A DNA stretch of 64,000 nt, taken from assembly GCF_001280435.1 (NCBI RefSeq), contig NZ_LBIP01000022.1:94569-158568 (forward strand), given 5' to 3'. The notes under the pieces were generated by a model that did not search any database, was not told the DNA's origin, and saw only the letters and a list, made by a program, of their open reading frames with translations. The position numbers and the translations under genes were made by a program. Positions 9,349 through 19,349 of the stretch are shown here, in pieces; position 1 is the stretch's first letter; each line of letters starts with the position of its first letter. This stretch comes from Mangrovimonas xylaniphaga (lineage in GTDB: Bacteria > Bacteroidota > Bacteroidia > Flavobacteriales > Flavobacteriaceae).

Positions 9349-10326
9349 TTAAAAATAATTGGCTTTTAAATTCAATCCTTCGGTCTCAAAAAATCCATGC
9401 ATCAAATTCATATTCTGAATTGCCTGACCCGAAGCGCCTTTCAGCAAATTATCAATGACACTTGTTATCAACAACATTCCATCGTGCTTGTGCAAATGCA
9501 CAAAACAATTATTGGTATTTACTACCTGCTTTAGGTGCAATGGATTTTGGGATACGAAAGTAAAGGCATCATCCTTATAACAGGCTTCATACAGCTCCTT
9601 GGCTTCTTCCAAATCACCATCAAATTTGGTATAGGCCGTAGCGAAAATTCCTCTTGAAAAATTCCCTCTGTTAGGCATAAACAAAATATTGGAATCAAAA
9701 CTGGATTGCAACTGTTTTACCGACTGGTTGATTTCCCCCAAATGTTGATGGGTAAAAGGTTTATAATATGAAAAGTTGTTATCTCTCCATGAAAAATGCG
9801 TGGTATCGGACAATGAAGTTCCTGCTCCAGTTGCCCCTGTTACGGCATTTACATGCACATCATCATGCAATTTCCCTGCACTAGCCAAAGGCAATAATGC
9901 CAATTGAATAGCGGTAGCAAAACATCCCGGATTAGCAATATAATCAGCTTTTCTAATGTCTGCTTTATTTAATTCTGGAAGTCCATACACAAAGGTTTTC
10001 CCTTGAAAGGTCTTGTCGGCTTCCAATCTAAAATCATTACTTAAATCAATAATCTTTGTATGATCAGCAAACTGATTGTTTTCCAAAAATGCCTTAGAAT
10101 TCCCATGACCCAAACACAAGAACAACACATCTACTTCAGAATTGATAGTGCTTGAAAACTTCAAATCCGTGGTGCCCAACAAATCTTGGTGAACGGCACT
10201 AACAGGGTTACCTGCGTTGGATGTACTATAAATAAAATCGATTTTGGTTTCCGAATGGTTCAACAGCAATCTTATGAGTTCTCCTGCTGTATACCCTGCG
10301 CCACCAATAATTCCGGTTCTAATCAT
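9349..10326 (-). CDS. argC: N-acetyl(succinyl)-gamma-glutamyl-phosphate reductase
   Basis: NADPH-dependent reduction of N-acylglutamyl phosphate to the semialdehyde. The 325-residue protein begins with a Rossmann fingerprint GIIGGAGYTAGELIRLL and carries the catalytic cysteine Cys135 in IANPGCFATAI, with the substrate-domain HQHLGEI histidines further on. It overlaps argG by 4 bases and precedes proC by 12. The family signature places it firmly as ArgC; whether the acyl group is acetyl or succinyl follows the ArgF' question. Confidence 0.96.
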   Translation of the reverse strand: MIRTGIIGGAGYTAGELIRLLLNHSETKIDFIYSTSNAGNPVSAVHQDLLGTTDLKFSSTINSEVDVLFLCLGHGNSKAFLENNQFADHTKIIDLSNDFRLEADKTFQGKTFVYGLPELNKADIRKADYIANPGCFATAIQLALLPLASAGKLHDDVHVNAVTGATGAGTSLSDTTHFSWRDNNFSYYKPFTHQHLGEINQSVKQLQSSFDSNILFMPNRGNFSRGIFATAYTKFDGDLEEAKELYEACYKDDAFTFVSQNPLHLKQVVNTNNCFVHLHKHDGMLLITSVIDNLLKGASGQAIQNMNLMHGFFETEGLNLKANYF

Positions 10327-11510
10327 GATTCTGAATTTACTTGGTGATAGATTTTGTTCTGGTTACCAAAGATTTTGATAAATCCTTTGGCATCATCTGC
10401 AGTCCATCCCTTGTTCATTTCTCCATAGCTTCCAAACTTGGCATTCATTAAATCATGAGCAGATTCAATACCGTCCAAGGTAAAGTGATATGGTTTCAAA
10501 CTTACAGTAACATCTCCAGAAACTTGCTCTTGACTACTTTCCAAGAAAGCTTCAATGTTTCTCATCACCGGGTCTAAATATTGGCCTTCATGCAAATGCA
10601 TCCCATAAAAACTTGCCAAATACTCTTTGTGTTGCAACTGCCATTTGGTCAAAGTGTGCTTTTCCAACAAATGATGCGCCTTAATGGTAATTAAAGCTGC
10701 TGCAGCCTCAAAGCCTACACGCCCCTTGATCCCCACAATGGTATCTCCAACATGAATGTCTCTTCCTATAGCAAAAGGCGCTGCCAAATCATTCAATATT
10801 TGAATATTCTTTTCTGGCGTATTTTCTTTTCCATTTACAGCAGTCAATTCCCCTTTTGTAAACGTCAAGACTACCTTTTGTTCACCTTCTTTTTGCAATT
10901 GTGAAGGATAAGCATGTTCCGGCAATGGCTTGGCTGAAGTCAAGGTTTCCTCGCCTCCAACACTGGTTCCCCAAAGTCCTTTATTCACCGAATATTTAGC
11001 CTTTTCCCAAGACATTTCAATACCATTACTTTTCAGGTAATCGATTTCTTCCTGTCTTGATAGTTTTTGGTCCCTGATAGGTGTAATGATTTCAATTTCT
11101 GGAGCCAATGTTTGGAAGATCATGTCAAAACGCACTTGGTCATTTCCAGCACCAGTACTTCCATGGGCAATATATTTAGCTCCTATGGATTTGGCATATT
11201 CGATAATTTCAATAGCCTGAATAATTCTTTCTGCACTCACAGAAAGCGGGTAGCTATTGTTTTTTAATACATTTCCAAATACAAGGTATTTTACAACCTT
11301 GTTATAAAAGGTGGCAACAGCATCAATATTTTTATAAGTAGATACTCCCATTTTATAGGCATTGGCTTCAATATGCTCAATTTCCTGTTTTGTAAAACCT
11401 CCCGTATTCACACTTACGGCATGCACATCATAGCCCGCCTTTGATAAACTTACCGCACAGTAGGATGTGTCCAACCCACCGCTGTACGCAATTACTAACT
11501 TCTTACTCAT
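10323..11510 (-). CDS. argG: Argininosuccinate synthase
   Basis: ATP-dependent condensation of citrulline with aspartate. The 395-residue protein starts with the PP-loop AYSGGLDTSYC (residues 8-18) and has ASGS-type motifs such as HGSTGAGNDQVRF near residue 116, typical of ArgG. It overlaps the upstream GNAT gene by one base and argC by 4, so it is second in the operon. Having argG first among the canonical genes is typical of Bacteroidota arginine clusters. Confidence 0.97.
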   Translation of the reverse strand: MSKKLVIAYSGGLDTSYCAVSLSKAGYDVHAVSVNTGGFTKQEIEHIEANAYKMGVSTYKNIDAVATFYNKVVKYLVFGNVLKNNSYPLSVSAERIIQAIEIIEYAKSIGAKYIAHGSTGAGNDQVRFDMIFQTLAPEIEIITPIRDQKLSRQEEIDYLKSNGIEMSWEKAKYSVNKGLWGTSVGGEETLTSAKPLPEHAYPSQLQKEGEQKVVLTFTKGELTAVNGKENTPEKNIQILNDLAAPFAIGRDIHVGDTIVGIKGRVGFEAAAALITIKAHHLLEKHTLTKWQLQHKEYLASFYGMHLHEGQYLDPVMRNIEAFLESSQEQVSGDVTVSLKPYHFTLDGIESAHDLMNAKFGSYGEMNKGWTADDAKGFIKIFGNQNKIYHQVNSES

Positions 11511-12121
11511 TATTTCTCCTTTTTTAAAAACAGGTTCTCCTTAATGCTCTTTAACCTTTTATACACCTTTGTTTTGATCTGCTTTTTTTCCTCTACTTGT
11601 TTTTTAGGATCATAGAGCATTCCTGTACACAAGCACATTTTTTGCTCAGTTCGCTGTAAAACATCATAGTTCTTACAGGTTTGGCAACCATTCCAAAAAG
11701 TTTGGTCATCTGTTAATTCCGAAAAGGTCACAGGTTTATACCCGAGTTCACTGTTCATTTTCATGACAGCCAAACCAGTGGTTATACTAAATACTTTTGC
11801 GTCTGGGAATTTGGTTCTGGAATGCTCAAAAATCTTTGCTTTAATTTTTTTGGCCATCCCCAAACCTCTATAATCTGGGTGGACAATCAAACCGGAATTC
11901 GCTACAAATTTACCGTGGCCCCAGGCCTCGATATAGCAAAAACCAACAAATTTATCGCCGTCCAAAGCAATAACGGCATTACCATTTTCCATTTTGGTAA
12001 TGATATATTCTGGGGTACGTTTAGCAATACCAGTACCTCTAACTTTTGCTGATTCTGAAATGGTTTCGCATATTAATGGCGCGTAAACCGCATGAGATTT
12101 ATCTGCTATAACAATCTTCAT
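11510..12121 (-). CDS. GNAT-family N-acyltransferase, candidate N-acylglutamate synthase
   Basis: First gene of the arginine operon. Residues about 1-135 form a GNAT fold with the acyl-CoA pyrophosphate-binding loop in HPDYRGLGMAKKI (81-93). The operon has no argA or argJ, so this gene is the natural candidate for the committed step, acylation of glutamate; I recall a related Bacteroides gene being assigned to this step genetically, but cannot verify that here. Oddly, a C-terminal extension carries Cys146, Cys149, Cys163 and Cys165 (CxxC, 13 residues, CxC) and then a Lys-rich tail, suggesting a structural metal site. No catalytic substrate residues could be assigned with certainty. Confidence 0.75.
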   Translation of the reverse strand: MKIVIADKSHAVYAPLICETISESAKVRGTGIAKRTPEYIITKMENGNAVIALDGDKFVGFCYIEAWGHGKFVANSGLIVHPDYRGLGMAKKIKAKIFEHSRTKFPDAKVFSITTGLAVMKMNSELGYKPVTFSELTDDQTFWNGCQTCKNYDVLQRTEQKMCLCTGMLYDPKKQVEEKKQIKTKVYKRLKSIKENLFLKKEK

Positions 12122-12565
12122 TGCCTTTCTTTTTATTAAAAATATTAAATAAATGTTTTGAAAGCGGAATCGGACTCACCTAAAATTCCAAGAATAGGAC
12201 ACACACCCCTACGGGCGGCGGTTAAAAACAACACGTAGCCTAGCATTGCTATTGAAAGCAATAATAGAATTTGTAAAGGATGTTATTTGTGCTGTTTTTT
12301 TCAATTTAAAAAATAATTAATGAGTGAATACTTAGTCTATAGAATGAAGAAAATACTAAACACGGCGGGGTTTGCTATAGGGCAAACACCTACCAATCAC
12401 ACCATTATTATTTTTTAATTTTTGCATGGTCCAAATTTAAAACATTATTCAATACCGTATTCATTTGCCCCTTAATTTTTAAGAATTATTATGATTTTTT
12501 TGATTAAAAGGGGCAAACATTACGAAGATTCCATCCCAAAGGGACAGAATCTTTTTTTCAAAGCA
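12122..12565. other. Intergenic region upstream of the arginine operon
   Basis: 444 bases between the GNAT start and the gapN stop. It should hold the arginine promoter, but I found no clean TANNTTTG box close to the GNAT start. GC-rich islands stand out in AT-rich sequence (12199-12221 and 12361-12391). TTTGCCCCTT (12464-12473) and AAGGGGCAAA (12508-12517) form a perfect inverted repeat, and GGGCAAAC recurs at 12380-12387. A 33-codon frame on the minus strand (12145-12246) includes adjacent Arg codons; I do not claim it is expressed. Confidence 0.6.
12525..12557. terminator. Interrupted hairpin downstream of gapN
   Basis: AAGATTC and GAATCTT form a 7-bp outer stem, TCCC and GGGA a 4-bp inner stem, with a 2-by-2 mismatch and an AAA loop. 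On the plus strand it is followed by seven T; on the minus strand, the direction of gapN, no T-run follows. It may still end gapN transcription, or may terminate an unseen plus-strand transcript. Confidence 0.45.
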
Positions 12566-14158
12566 TTAAAGAATATAGTCTGTGCTCACAAAGTTGGAAG
12601 CTTTGGAGTCCAATAAATTGTTCAATATCGCATTGTTATAGTCGTTATCCTTTGAGGCTACAAAAGTCCTGATGGAAAACGAACGGAGTGCATCGTGCAC
12701 ACTCAAAGTGGCTACCGCCGAATCCTTTCTACCTGTAAATGGATATACATCTGGTCCTCTTTGGCAAGAACTATTCAAATTCACACGGCATACCAAATTC
12801 ACCAAGGTATCGATAAGTGGCGCTAGGGTTTTCACATCACTTCCAAACAAACTTACCTGCTGCCCATAATTGGAATCGGCAATATCACTCATTGGCTCTT
12901 CAATATCCTTGAAAGATAACACCGGAATTACGGGACCAAATTGTTCTTCTTCAAATACCCGCATCTCTTTATTCACAGGATACAGCACCGCTGGAAAAAT
13001 ATAATTTGGAGTGGTTTCCCCTCCTTTAGCATTCACGATTTCCGCACCTTTCTCAAGCGCATCGTCTATCAATTCTTGGATGTATTGTGGTTTTTCAGGC
13101 TCAGGAAGCGGCGTTAACTGCGCGCCTTTATCCCATGGGTTTCCAAAATTGAGGGCATCCACCTTTTTAGAAAATCGCTTATTGAATTCTTCCACGATAT
13201 CTTCGTGTACATATAGAACTTTCAAGGCCGTACAACGTTGCCCATTAAACGACAAAGTACCTGAAATACATTCTGAAATGGCTAAATCCAAATCGGCATC
13301 CTTCAAAATAATTGCTGGGTTTTTAGCCTCTAAACCCAATACCAATCGTAATCTGTTTTGTCTTGGGTGATGACTTTGCAACGCATTCGCGGATTTACTG
13401 TTGCCTATCAAGGCCAAGACATCAATTCGGCCTGTTTCCATAATTGGAGTAGCCACAGTACGGCCACGCCCATAAATAATATTTACCACCCCTTTCGGAA
13501 AACTATTTTGAAAAGCCTCCAACAGCGGCGACAACAACAAAACTCCATGCTTGGCCGGTTTAAATATGGTGGTATTTCCCATCATGATTGCGGGAATCAA
13601 CAAGGCAAACGTTTCATTCAAAGGATAATTATACGGACCTAGACACAGTACTATACCCAAAGGCCCCCGACGAATATGCGCATGAACGCCATCGTGCTTT
13701 TCAAATTTAGCACTATCCCGATCCATTTGCTTGTAGTCTTCAATAGTGTCATAGATATACTCCACGGTTCTATCAAATTCCTTTTGGGAATCCGGTAAAT
13801 TCTTTCCAATCTCCCACATCAATAGTTTAACCACCTCATCGCGCTTGGTTTTCATTTGCTCAACAAACTTTTCCATACAAGCAATACGATTGGCTACTTT
13901 CATAGTAGGCCACAGCCCCTGCCCTTTTCCATAGGCATCGCAAGCTGCGTCAAAAGCTTCCAAAGCCTCCGTTTTCCCTAAGGTTGGAATGCTCCCCAAT
14001 AAGGTAGGTTGATAATCTTCGGTGGAAGAAATGGTAGAATACACATTTGACGTTTCACCATTCCATTTTTTTAACTCGCCCCCTACCAAATATGTGTTTT
14101 GATGTACGAGATTTTTAATTTGATATTGTTCTGGAATTTCTGTAAACGTAGACGTCAT
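12566..14158 (-). CDS. gapN: NADP-dependent (non-phosphorylating) glyceraldehyde-3-phosphate dehydrogenase-like aldehyde dehydrogenase
   Basis: Aldehyde dehydrogenase fold of 530 residues, counted from the ATG at 14158 ([10 protein letters not shown]); a frame extension upstream to 14206 lacks family similarity and is probably not translated. Catalytic residues are visible: Asn177 in PYNYPLN, Glu277 in LGLEAKNPA and nucleophile Cys309 in [10 protein letters not shown]. The C-terminal [16 protein letters not shown] region follows the GapN subgroup pattern, which oxidises glyceraldehyde-3-phosphate to 3-phosphoglycerate and yields NADPH. Substrate assignment is by subgroup resemblance. It lies 83 bases behind ilvA on the same strand, so it may be read through from the ilv operon. 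Confidence 0.8.
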   Translation of the reverse strand: MTSTFTEIPEQYQIKNLVHQNTYLVGGELKKWNGETSNVYSTISSTEDYQPTLLGSIPTLGKTEALEAFDAACDAYGKGQGLWPTMKVANRIACMEKFVEQMKTKRDEVVKLLMWEIGKNLPDSQKEFDRTVEYIYDTIEDYKQMDRDSAKFEKHDGVHAHIRRGPLGIVLCLGPYNYPLNETFALLIPAIMMGNTTIFKPAKHGVLLLSPLLEAFQNSFPKGVVNIIYGRGRTVATPIMETGRIDVLALIGNSKSANALQSHHPRQNRLRLVLGLEAKNPAIILKDADLDLAISECISGTLSFNGQRCTALKVLYVHEDIVEEFNKRFSKKVDALNFGNPWDKGAQLTPLPEPEKPQYIQELIDDALEKGAEIVNAKGGETTPNYIFPAVLYPVNKEMRVFEEEQFGPVIPVLSFKDIEEPMSDIADSNYGQQVSLFGSDVKTLAPLIDTLVNLVCRVNLNSSCQRGPDVYPFTGRKDSAVATLSVHDALRSFSIRTFVASKDNDYNNAILNNLLDSKASNFVSTDYIL

Positions 14159-14241
14159 AATACAATAGTTTTTTAATGAAGAATGCTTTGCATAAAGATA
14201 CAACAAAGTACACTTCCAAGCATTACTTAAAAGTTATTAAG

Positions 14242-15507
14242 CTATACTAAAAACTGAAATAAATCCGGCTTGTTATTGAGGTAATCGCCATAAAATTTAT
14301 GTAGTTTCATTTTGGTAATCAAGGGCTCCAAATCCTGTGGTGATTTCAACTCAATTCCCACGACTGCCGAACCATTATCACGATTGGATTTTTTTGTGTA
14401 TTCAAAGTGCGTAATGTCATCGCCAGGTCCTAAAATATCTACCACAAATTCCTTAAGCGCTCCTGCCCTTTGAGGGAATTTCACTATGAAATAATGCTTC
14501 AAATTTGAATATAACAAAGCGCGCTCCTTAATTTCAGCCATACGGGTGATATCGTTATTACTTCCACTCACCACGCATACGACATTTTTACCTTTTATTT
14601 TATCGGCATAAAAACTGAGAGCAGCAATACTCAAGGCGCCTGCAGGTTCCACTACAATGGCTTCTTTATTGTAGAGTTCCAAAATGGTTTGACAAATTTT
14701 CCCCTCCGGAACTGTGATAACATCATCCAAATTCTGCCGACAGATTTCAAAAGTTTTATCACCTACCTTTTTAACAGCGGCCCCGTCCACAAAATTCTCA
14801 ATATGTTTAAGTTTGGTATTTTTGTTGTTCCGCAATGAAACCGACATGGAAGGCGCGCCTTCTGGCTCTACACCAATGATTTTGGTTTTTGGTGACAATT
14901 CCTTAAAAACGCTTGACAAACCAGACGCCAATCCACCGCCACCAATAGGCACAAACACATAGTCTATGGGTTCTTTTGCCTGCCGAATGATTTCCAAACC
15001 AACGGTTGCCTGTCCTTCAATGACTTTTTCATCATCAAAAGGATGGATAAAAGTTTTATTCGACTGCTCCTGTTCTTGGATTGCCGCAGCGTAGGCATCA
15101 TCAAAAGTATCGCCTTCCAACACCACTTCAATATAATCTTCACCAAACATTTTAACCTGATCGATTTTCTGCTTTGGTGTAGGGGCAGGCATAAAAATGC
15201 TCCCTTTAATTTTCAACAATCTGCAGGACAAGGCGACTCCTTGAGCATGGTTACCCGCACTTGCACAAACCACCCCGTTTTCAATTTCAGAATCCTTAAG
15301 CTGCGCCATTTTATTGTAAGCTCCCCTAATTTTATAGGAACGTACCAACTGTAAATCCTCTCTTTTGAATAATATATCGCTCCTGAATTCCCTTGAATAA
15401 AACATATTGGAGGTAAGCGGCGTGTGATGGACGACAGATTGCAATTTATCTGCCGCCTCTTTTACCGCTTCCAATGTTGGGAAATAGGTTGTGGTTGTAT
15501 TTTCCAT
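14242..15507 (-). CDS. ilvA: Threonine dehydratase (biosynthetic)
   Basis: Deaminates threonine to 2-oxobutyrate, the entry to isoleucine synthesis. The 421-residue fold-type II PLP enzyme has Lys59 in RSYKIRGAYNKM as the Schiff-base lysine, the substrate loop CASAGNHAQGVA and the phosphate-binding VPIGGGGLASG. A single C-terminal ACT-like regulatory domain (from about residue 335) makes it the shorter biosynthetic type rather than the roughly 510-residue E. coli form, and isoleucine feedback is expected. It follows ilvC by 26 bases as the last amino-acid gene of the ilv operon. Confidence 0.93.
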   Translation of the reverse strand: MENTTTTYFPTLEAVKEAADKLQSVVHHTPLTSNMFYSREFRSDILFKREDLQLVRSYKIRGAYNKMAQLKDSEIENGVVCASAGNHAQGVALSCRLLKIKGSIFMPAPTPKQKIDQVKMFGEDYIEVVLEGDTFDDAYAAAIQEQEQSNKTFIHPFDDEKVIEGQATVGLEIIRQAKEPIDYVFVPIGGGGLASGLSSVFKELSPKTKIIGVEPEGAPSMSVSLRNNKNTKLKHIENFVDGAAVKKVGDKTFEICRQNLDDVITVPEGKICQTILELYNKEAIVVEPAGALSIAALSFYADKIKGKNVVCVVSGSNNDITRMAEIKERALLYSNLKHYFIVKFPQRAGALKEFVVDILGPGDDITHFEYTKKSNRDNGSAVVGIELKSPQDLEPLITKMKLHKFYGDYLNNKPDLFQFLV

Positions 15508-15533
15508 ACTTTTAATTTCTGCTTACTTTCTAC

Positions 15534-17033
15534 TTAAGACAACACTGCTTCATTGACTTCTGCTGTCTTTATCACTTTCATGGCCGTCATGGCACTTCTC
15601 AACCTTTTACCAACCATTTCGATCGGATGATTTCTTATCGCGTCATTAACCGCAATAAGCTCTAAATTATCAACCGCATTGGATTTTGAAAATGGCTTCC
15701 CTACCGTATTCACTGAAACTGTATCCATAAACCCTTTCAACAAAGGTTTTGCTGCATGGTCAAACAAGTAACAACCATATTCTGCAGTATCAGAAATCAC
15801 ACGGTTCATTTCATACAATTTCTTTCTTGCAATGGTATTGGCAATCAATGGCAATTCATGCAAAGACTCGTAATACGCAGAATCTGCAATAATACCCGCA
15901 CTCACCATAGTTTCATAGGCCAACTCAACCCCAGACTTTACAAAAGCCACCATTAGGGTTCCATGATCAAAATATTCTTGTTCAGCAATATGGTTAGGCG
16001 TTAATGGTGTTTTCTCAAAATTTGTTTCAGCTGTGGCCGCTCTCCATTTCAAAAGATTAACGTCATCATTAGCCCAATCTTCCATCATGGTTTTCGAGAA
16101 TTCGCCAGAAATGATATCATCCATATGCTTTTCAAACAAAGGCTTCATGATGGTTTTCAATTCTTCAGACAACCTGTAAGCTTCAATTTTTGCGGGGTTG
16201 GAAAGGCGATCCATCATATTGGTAATTCCACCGTGTTTCAATGCTTCCGTAATGGTTTCCCAACCATACTGAATCAATTTTGCGGCATATTCCGCATCAA
16301 CGCCTTCCTCAACCATTTTATCAAAACATAAAATAGAACCTGTTTGCAGTACGCCACACAATATGGTTTGCTCTCCCATTAAATCACTCTTTACCTCAGC
16401 AACAAATGACGATTCCAAAACCCCAGCACGATGCCCTCCAGTTGCCACGGCATAAGCTTTTGCCTGGGCCAAGCCTTTTCCTTCAGGGTCATTTTCAGGA
16501 TGTACTGCGATAAGTGTCGGCACACCAAATCCTCTTTTGTATTCCTCACGAACTTCAGTTCCTGGACATTTTGGTGCCACCATAATTACGGTAAGATCTT
16601 TACGCACCTGAGTCCCTTCTTCCACAATATTAAACCCATGTGAATACGACAACGTCGCCCCTTGTTTCATCATTGGCATCACAGCATTCACCACATTGGT
16701 ATGCTGTTTATCCGGTGTTAGGTTCAAGACCAAATCGGCATCTGGAATAAGCTCTTCATAAGTTCCTACGGTAAATCCGTTTTCCACAGCTTGTTTATAC
16801 GAAGCACGCTTTTCAGCAATCGCTTGCGGTCTTAGGGCATAAGAAATATCCAACCCGGAATCTCTCATGTTCAATCCTTGATTCAATCCTTGAGCTCCAC
16901 AGCCCACAATCACTACTTTTTTATCTTTTAAAACGTTTATGCCATCCTCAAATTCAGAGGCGTCCATAAAACGACATTTTCCTAATTGCTCTAATTGTTT
17001 TCTTAATGAAAGTGTGTTAAAATAATTTGACAT
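15534..17033 (-). CDS. ilvC: Ketol-acid reductoisomerase, class II (long form)
   Basis: NADPH- and Mg-dependent isomeroreduction of acetolactate and acetohydroxybutyrate, second common step to valine and isoleucine. Its 499 residues match the duplicated-domain long class (as in E. coli, about 490) rather than the 330-residue short class. The dinucleotide motif [20 protein letters not shown] lies near residue 42 and the helical domains hold metal-ligand acidic residues such as those in [12 protein letters not shown]. It is preceded by ilvN (13-base gap) and followed by ilvA. Confidence 0.97.
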   Translation of the reverse strand: MSNYFNTLSLRKQLEQLGKCRFMDASEFEDGINVLKDKKVVIVGCGAQGLNQGLNMRDSGLDISYALRPQAIAEKRASYKQAVENGFTVGTYEELIPDADLVLNLTPDKQHTNVVNAVMPMMKQGATLSYSHGFNIVEEGTQVRKDLTVIMVAPKCPGTEVREEYKRGFGVPTLIAVHPENDPEGKGLAQAKAYAVATGGHRAGVLESSFVAEVKSDLMGEQTILCGVLQTGSILCFDKMVEEGVDAEYAAKLIQYGWETITEALKHGGITNMMDRLSNPAKIEAYRLSEELKTIMKPLFEKHMDDIISGEFSKTMMEDWANDDVNLLKWRAATAETNFEKTPLTPNHIAEQEYFDHGTLMVAFVKSGVELAYETMVSAGIIADSAYYESLHELPLIANTIARKKLYEMNRVISDTAEYGCYLFDHAAKPLLKGFMDTVSVNTVGKPFSKSNAVDNLELIAVNDAIRNHPIEMVGKRLRSAMTAMKVIKTAEVNEAVLS

Positions 17034-17046
17034 TGCTTTGTATGTT

Positions 17047-17577
17047 TTAATTGCTGAATGCTGCTAGCATTTCTGATATTTTCATTTCGTCTTTGGTTAC
17101 GGCAATCCTTCCTGAACGGACAAATTGCATGATTCCAAAAGGAATTAATTGATTGTATATTTCCTCAATTTCATTGCGCCTTCCAGATTTTTCAAGTACA
17201 AAAAATTTCTTGTTTACGGTCACAATATTGGCGCCGCTGTCCTTGATAATATTTTGGATTTCTCGCTCTTCAAATAGCAAATCCGATTTGATTTTGAACA
17301 AACAGGATTCCTGATAAATGGTATCCTCGTCCTTATGGTAATAGGCCTTGATAACCTCTACCTGCTTTTCAATTTGCCCAACAATTTTCTTGATTTGTTC
17401 TTCTGAAACTTTGACCACAATGGTCCACCGAGACACCCCTTTGATTTCAGAAACCGAAGAGACAATACTTTCAATATTGACATGTCTTCGTTGAAAAATG
17501 GCCGAAATCCTGTTGAGCAAGCCAATATTGTTTTCGGTATAAATTGAAACTGTATATGTATGAATTGTTTTTTCCAT
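17047..17577 (-). CDS. ilvN: Acetolactate synthase small (regulatory) subunit
   Basis: Regulatory subunit that activates IlvB and confers valine feedback. The 176-residue protein has an N-terminal ACT domain with [19 protein letters not shown] (residues 14-32) and [11 protein letters not shown], then the C-terminal subunit-interaction domain. Its length matches the long IlvH/IlvN type. The start is 2 bases from the ilvB stop, indicating tight translational coupling of the two subunits. Confidence 0.95.
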   Translation of the reverse strand: MEKTIHTYTVSIYTENNIGLLNRISAIFQRRHVNIESIVSSVSEIKGVSRWTIVVKVSEEQIKKIVGQIEKQVEVIKAYYHKDEDTIYQESCLFKIKSDLLFEEREIQNIIKDSGANIVTVNKKFFVLEKSGRRNEIEEIYNQLIPFGIMQFVRSGRIAVTKDEMKISEMLAAFSN

Positions 17578-17579
17578 AA

Positions 17580-19313
17580 TTAACTTAATCTTACGTCCGA
17601 CACTGAAGCTCCCGTAGGAATCATTGGGAATACATTATCCTCTTTTTCCACACAAACCTCCAAGAAATAAGGCCCTGCGTTACCCATCATTTCAGCAACT
17701 GCATCCTTTAACTCTTCCCGTTTAGTGACTTTTTTAGCTTCTATATAATAGCCTTTTGCAATAGAGACAAAATCGGGGTTGATCATCTCCGTGGAAGCAT
17801 AGCGCTTATCAAAAAACAATTGCTGCCACTGTCTTACCATTCCTAAAAACTCATTGTTCAATACCACAATTTTTACAGGTAAACGCTGCTGAAATATGGT
17901 TCCCAGCTCCTGAATGGTCATTTGAAAGCCTCCATCTCCAATAATGGCCACCACTTCCCTTTCGGGTGCCGCCATTTTAGCACCAATAGCAGCAGGAAGC
18001 GCAAACCCCATTGTGCCCAAACCGCCAGAAGTAATATTGCTTTTGGATTTATTGAATTTCGCATAACGACAGGCAATCATTTGATGCTGCCCAACATCAC
18101 TTACTATTGCAGCATCTCCTTTACTCTGCTCATTAATTTCTTTCAACACTTCCCCCATCGTCAAACCTTCCTTTGTAGGATACAAATCTTTTTTTATCAC
18201 CTTTTCAAACTCCACAACATGAAGCTTTCTGAATTCATCATGCCACTGCTCATGATTCTTTTGATCCAATAAAGGAAGTAAAGCCGCCAAAGTTTCTTTG
18301 GCATTTCCCAAAACAGCAATATCTGTTTTAACGTTCTTGTCCACTTCGGCAGGATCGATTTCAAAATGAATGACTTTGGCTTGTTTGGCATAGGTAGCCA
18401 AGTTACCAGTAACGCGATCATCGAAACGCATCCCTATTGCAATCAGTACATCACATTCATTGGTTAATTTATTGGGCGCATAATTGCCATGCATTCCCAC
18501 CATGCCCACATTTAACGGATGGTCTGTAGGAATGGCCGAAGCCCCCAAAATAGTCCACGCCGAAGGAATACCAGATTTTTCAACAACGGCCTTAAACTCC
18601 TCTTCCGCTTGACCAAGGATTACCCCTTGCCCCCAAACAATCATTGGTTTTTTGGCTGAATTGATCAATTCCGCGGCAGCTTTCACCTTTTCCAAATCCA
18701 TTTTTGGGATTGGTGTATAACTTCTTATTCCAGTACATTTTTTATACTTAAAATCAAATTCTGCGAATTGTGCATCTTTGGTAATGTCAATCAATACAGG
18801 TCCTGGACGCCCGCTTCTAGCAATATAAAAGGCTTTGGCCAAAACCTCAGGAATGTCTTCCGCCCTTGTTACCTGATGGTTCCATTTAGTGACAGGGGTA
18901 GAAATCCCAATGATATCAGTTTCCTGAAAGGCATCACTTCCCAACAAATGCGAGGCTACCTGCCCTGTAATGCACACCATAGGGGTAGAATCAATTTGAG
19001 CATCGGCAATTCCTGTAATCAAGTTAGTTGCACCGGGACCAGAGGTCGCCATGGCAACACCAACTTTTCCTGAAATACGCGCATAACCTTGTGCCGCATG
19101 GGCAGCACCCTGCTCGTGCCTAGTCAAGACATGATGAAGTTGCTCTCTGTATTTATATAATTCGTCATACACAGGCATGATTGCCCCCCCAGGATATCCA
19201 TAAATGGTATCCACACCTTCCTCCAACAAACAGCGCACAATGGCTTCACAGCCAGAAATACGCTCCGTAGTTGCTACGGTTACTTTTTGTTCTTTCAATG
19301 TTTCTGTATTCAT
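17580..19313 (-). CDS. ilvB: Acetolactate synthase large (catalytic) subunit
   Basis: Thiamine-diphosphate enzyme condensing pyruvate with pyruvate or 2-oxobutyrate. The 577-residue protein has the three-domain TPP fold: catalytic Glu67 in TRHEQGAAHAAQGYARISG, central FAD-binding domain, and the C-terminal TPP motif beginning GDGGFQMTIQEL and ending with NNEFLGMVRQWQ. The MVRQWQ tryptophan is characteristic of true acetohydroxyacid synthases. Second gene of the operon, 36 bases after ilvD. Confidence 0.97.
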   Translation of the reverse strand: MNTETLKEQKVTVATTERISGCEAIVRCLLEEGVDTIYGYPGGAIMPVYDELYKYREQLHHVLTRHEQGAAHAAQGYARISGKVGVAMATSGPGATNLITGIADAQIDSTPMVCITGQVASHLLGSDAFQETDIIGISTPVTKWNHQVTRAEDIPEVLAKAFYIARSGRPGPVLIDITKDAQFAEFDFKYKKCTGIRSYTPIPKMDLEKVKAAAELINSAKKPMIVWGQGVILGQAEEEFKAVVEKSGIPSAWTILGASAIPTDHPLNVGMVGMHGNYAPNKLTNECDVLIAIGMRFDDRVTGNLATYAKQAKVIHFEIDPAEVDKNVKTDIAVLGNAKETLAALLPLLDQKNHEQWHDEFRKLHVVEFEKVIKKDLYPTKEGLTMGEVLKEINEQSKGDAAIVSDVGQHQMIACRYAKFNKSKSNITSGGLGTMGFALPAAIGAKMAAPEREVVAIIGDGGFQMTIQELGTIFQQRLPVKIVVLNNEFLGMVRQWQQLFFDKRYASTEMINPDFVSIAKGYYIEAKKVTKREELKDAVAEMMGNAGPYFLEVCVEKEDNVFPMIPTGASVSDVRLS

Positions 19314-19349
19314 AGTCTCAACTTATGTTAAAAAAGACCCGTCTGGAAA

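Noticed and set aside
14159..14206. In-frame extension of gapN upstream of 14158
   Set aside because: Its 16 residues show no aldehyde dehydrogenase similarity and the ATG at 14158 fits family length.
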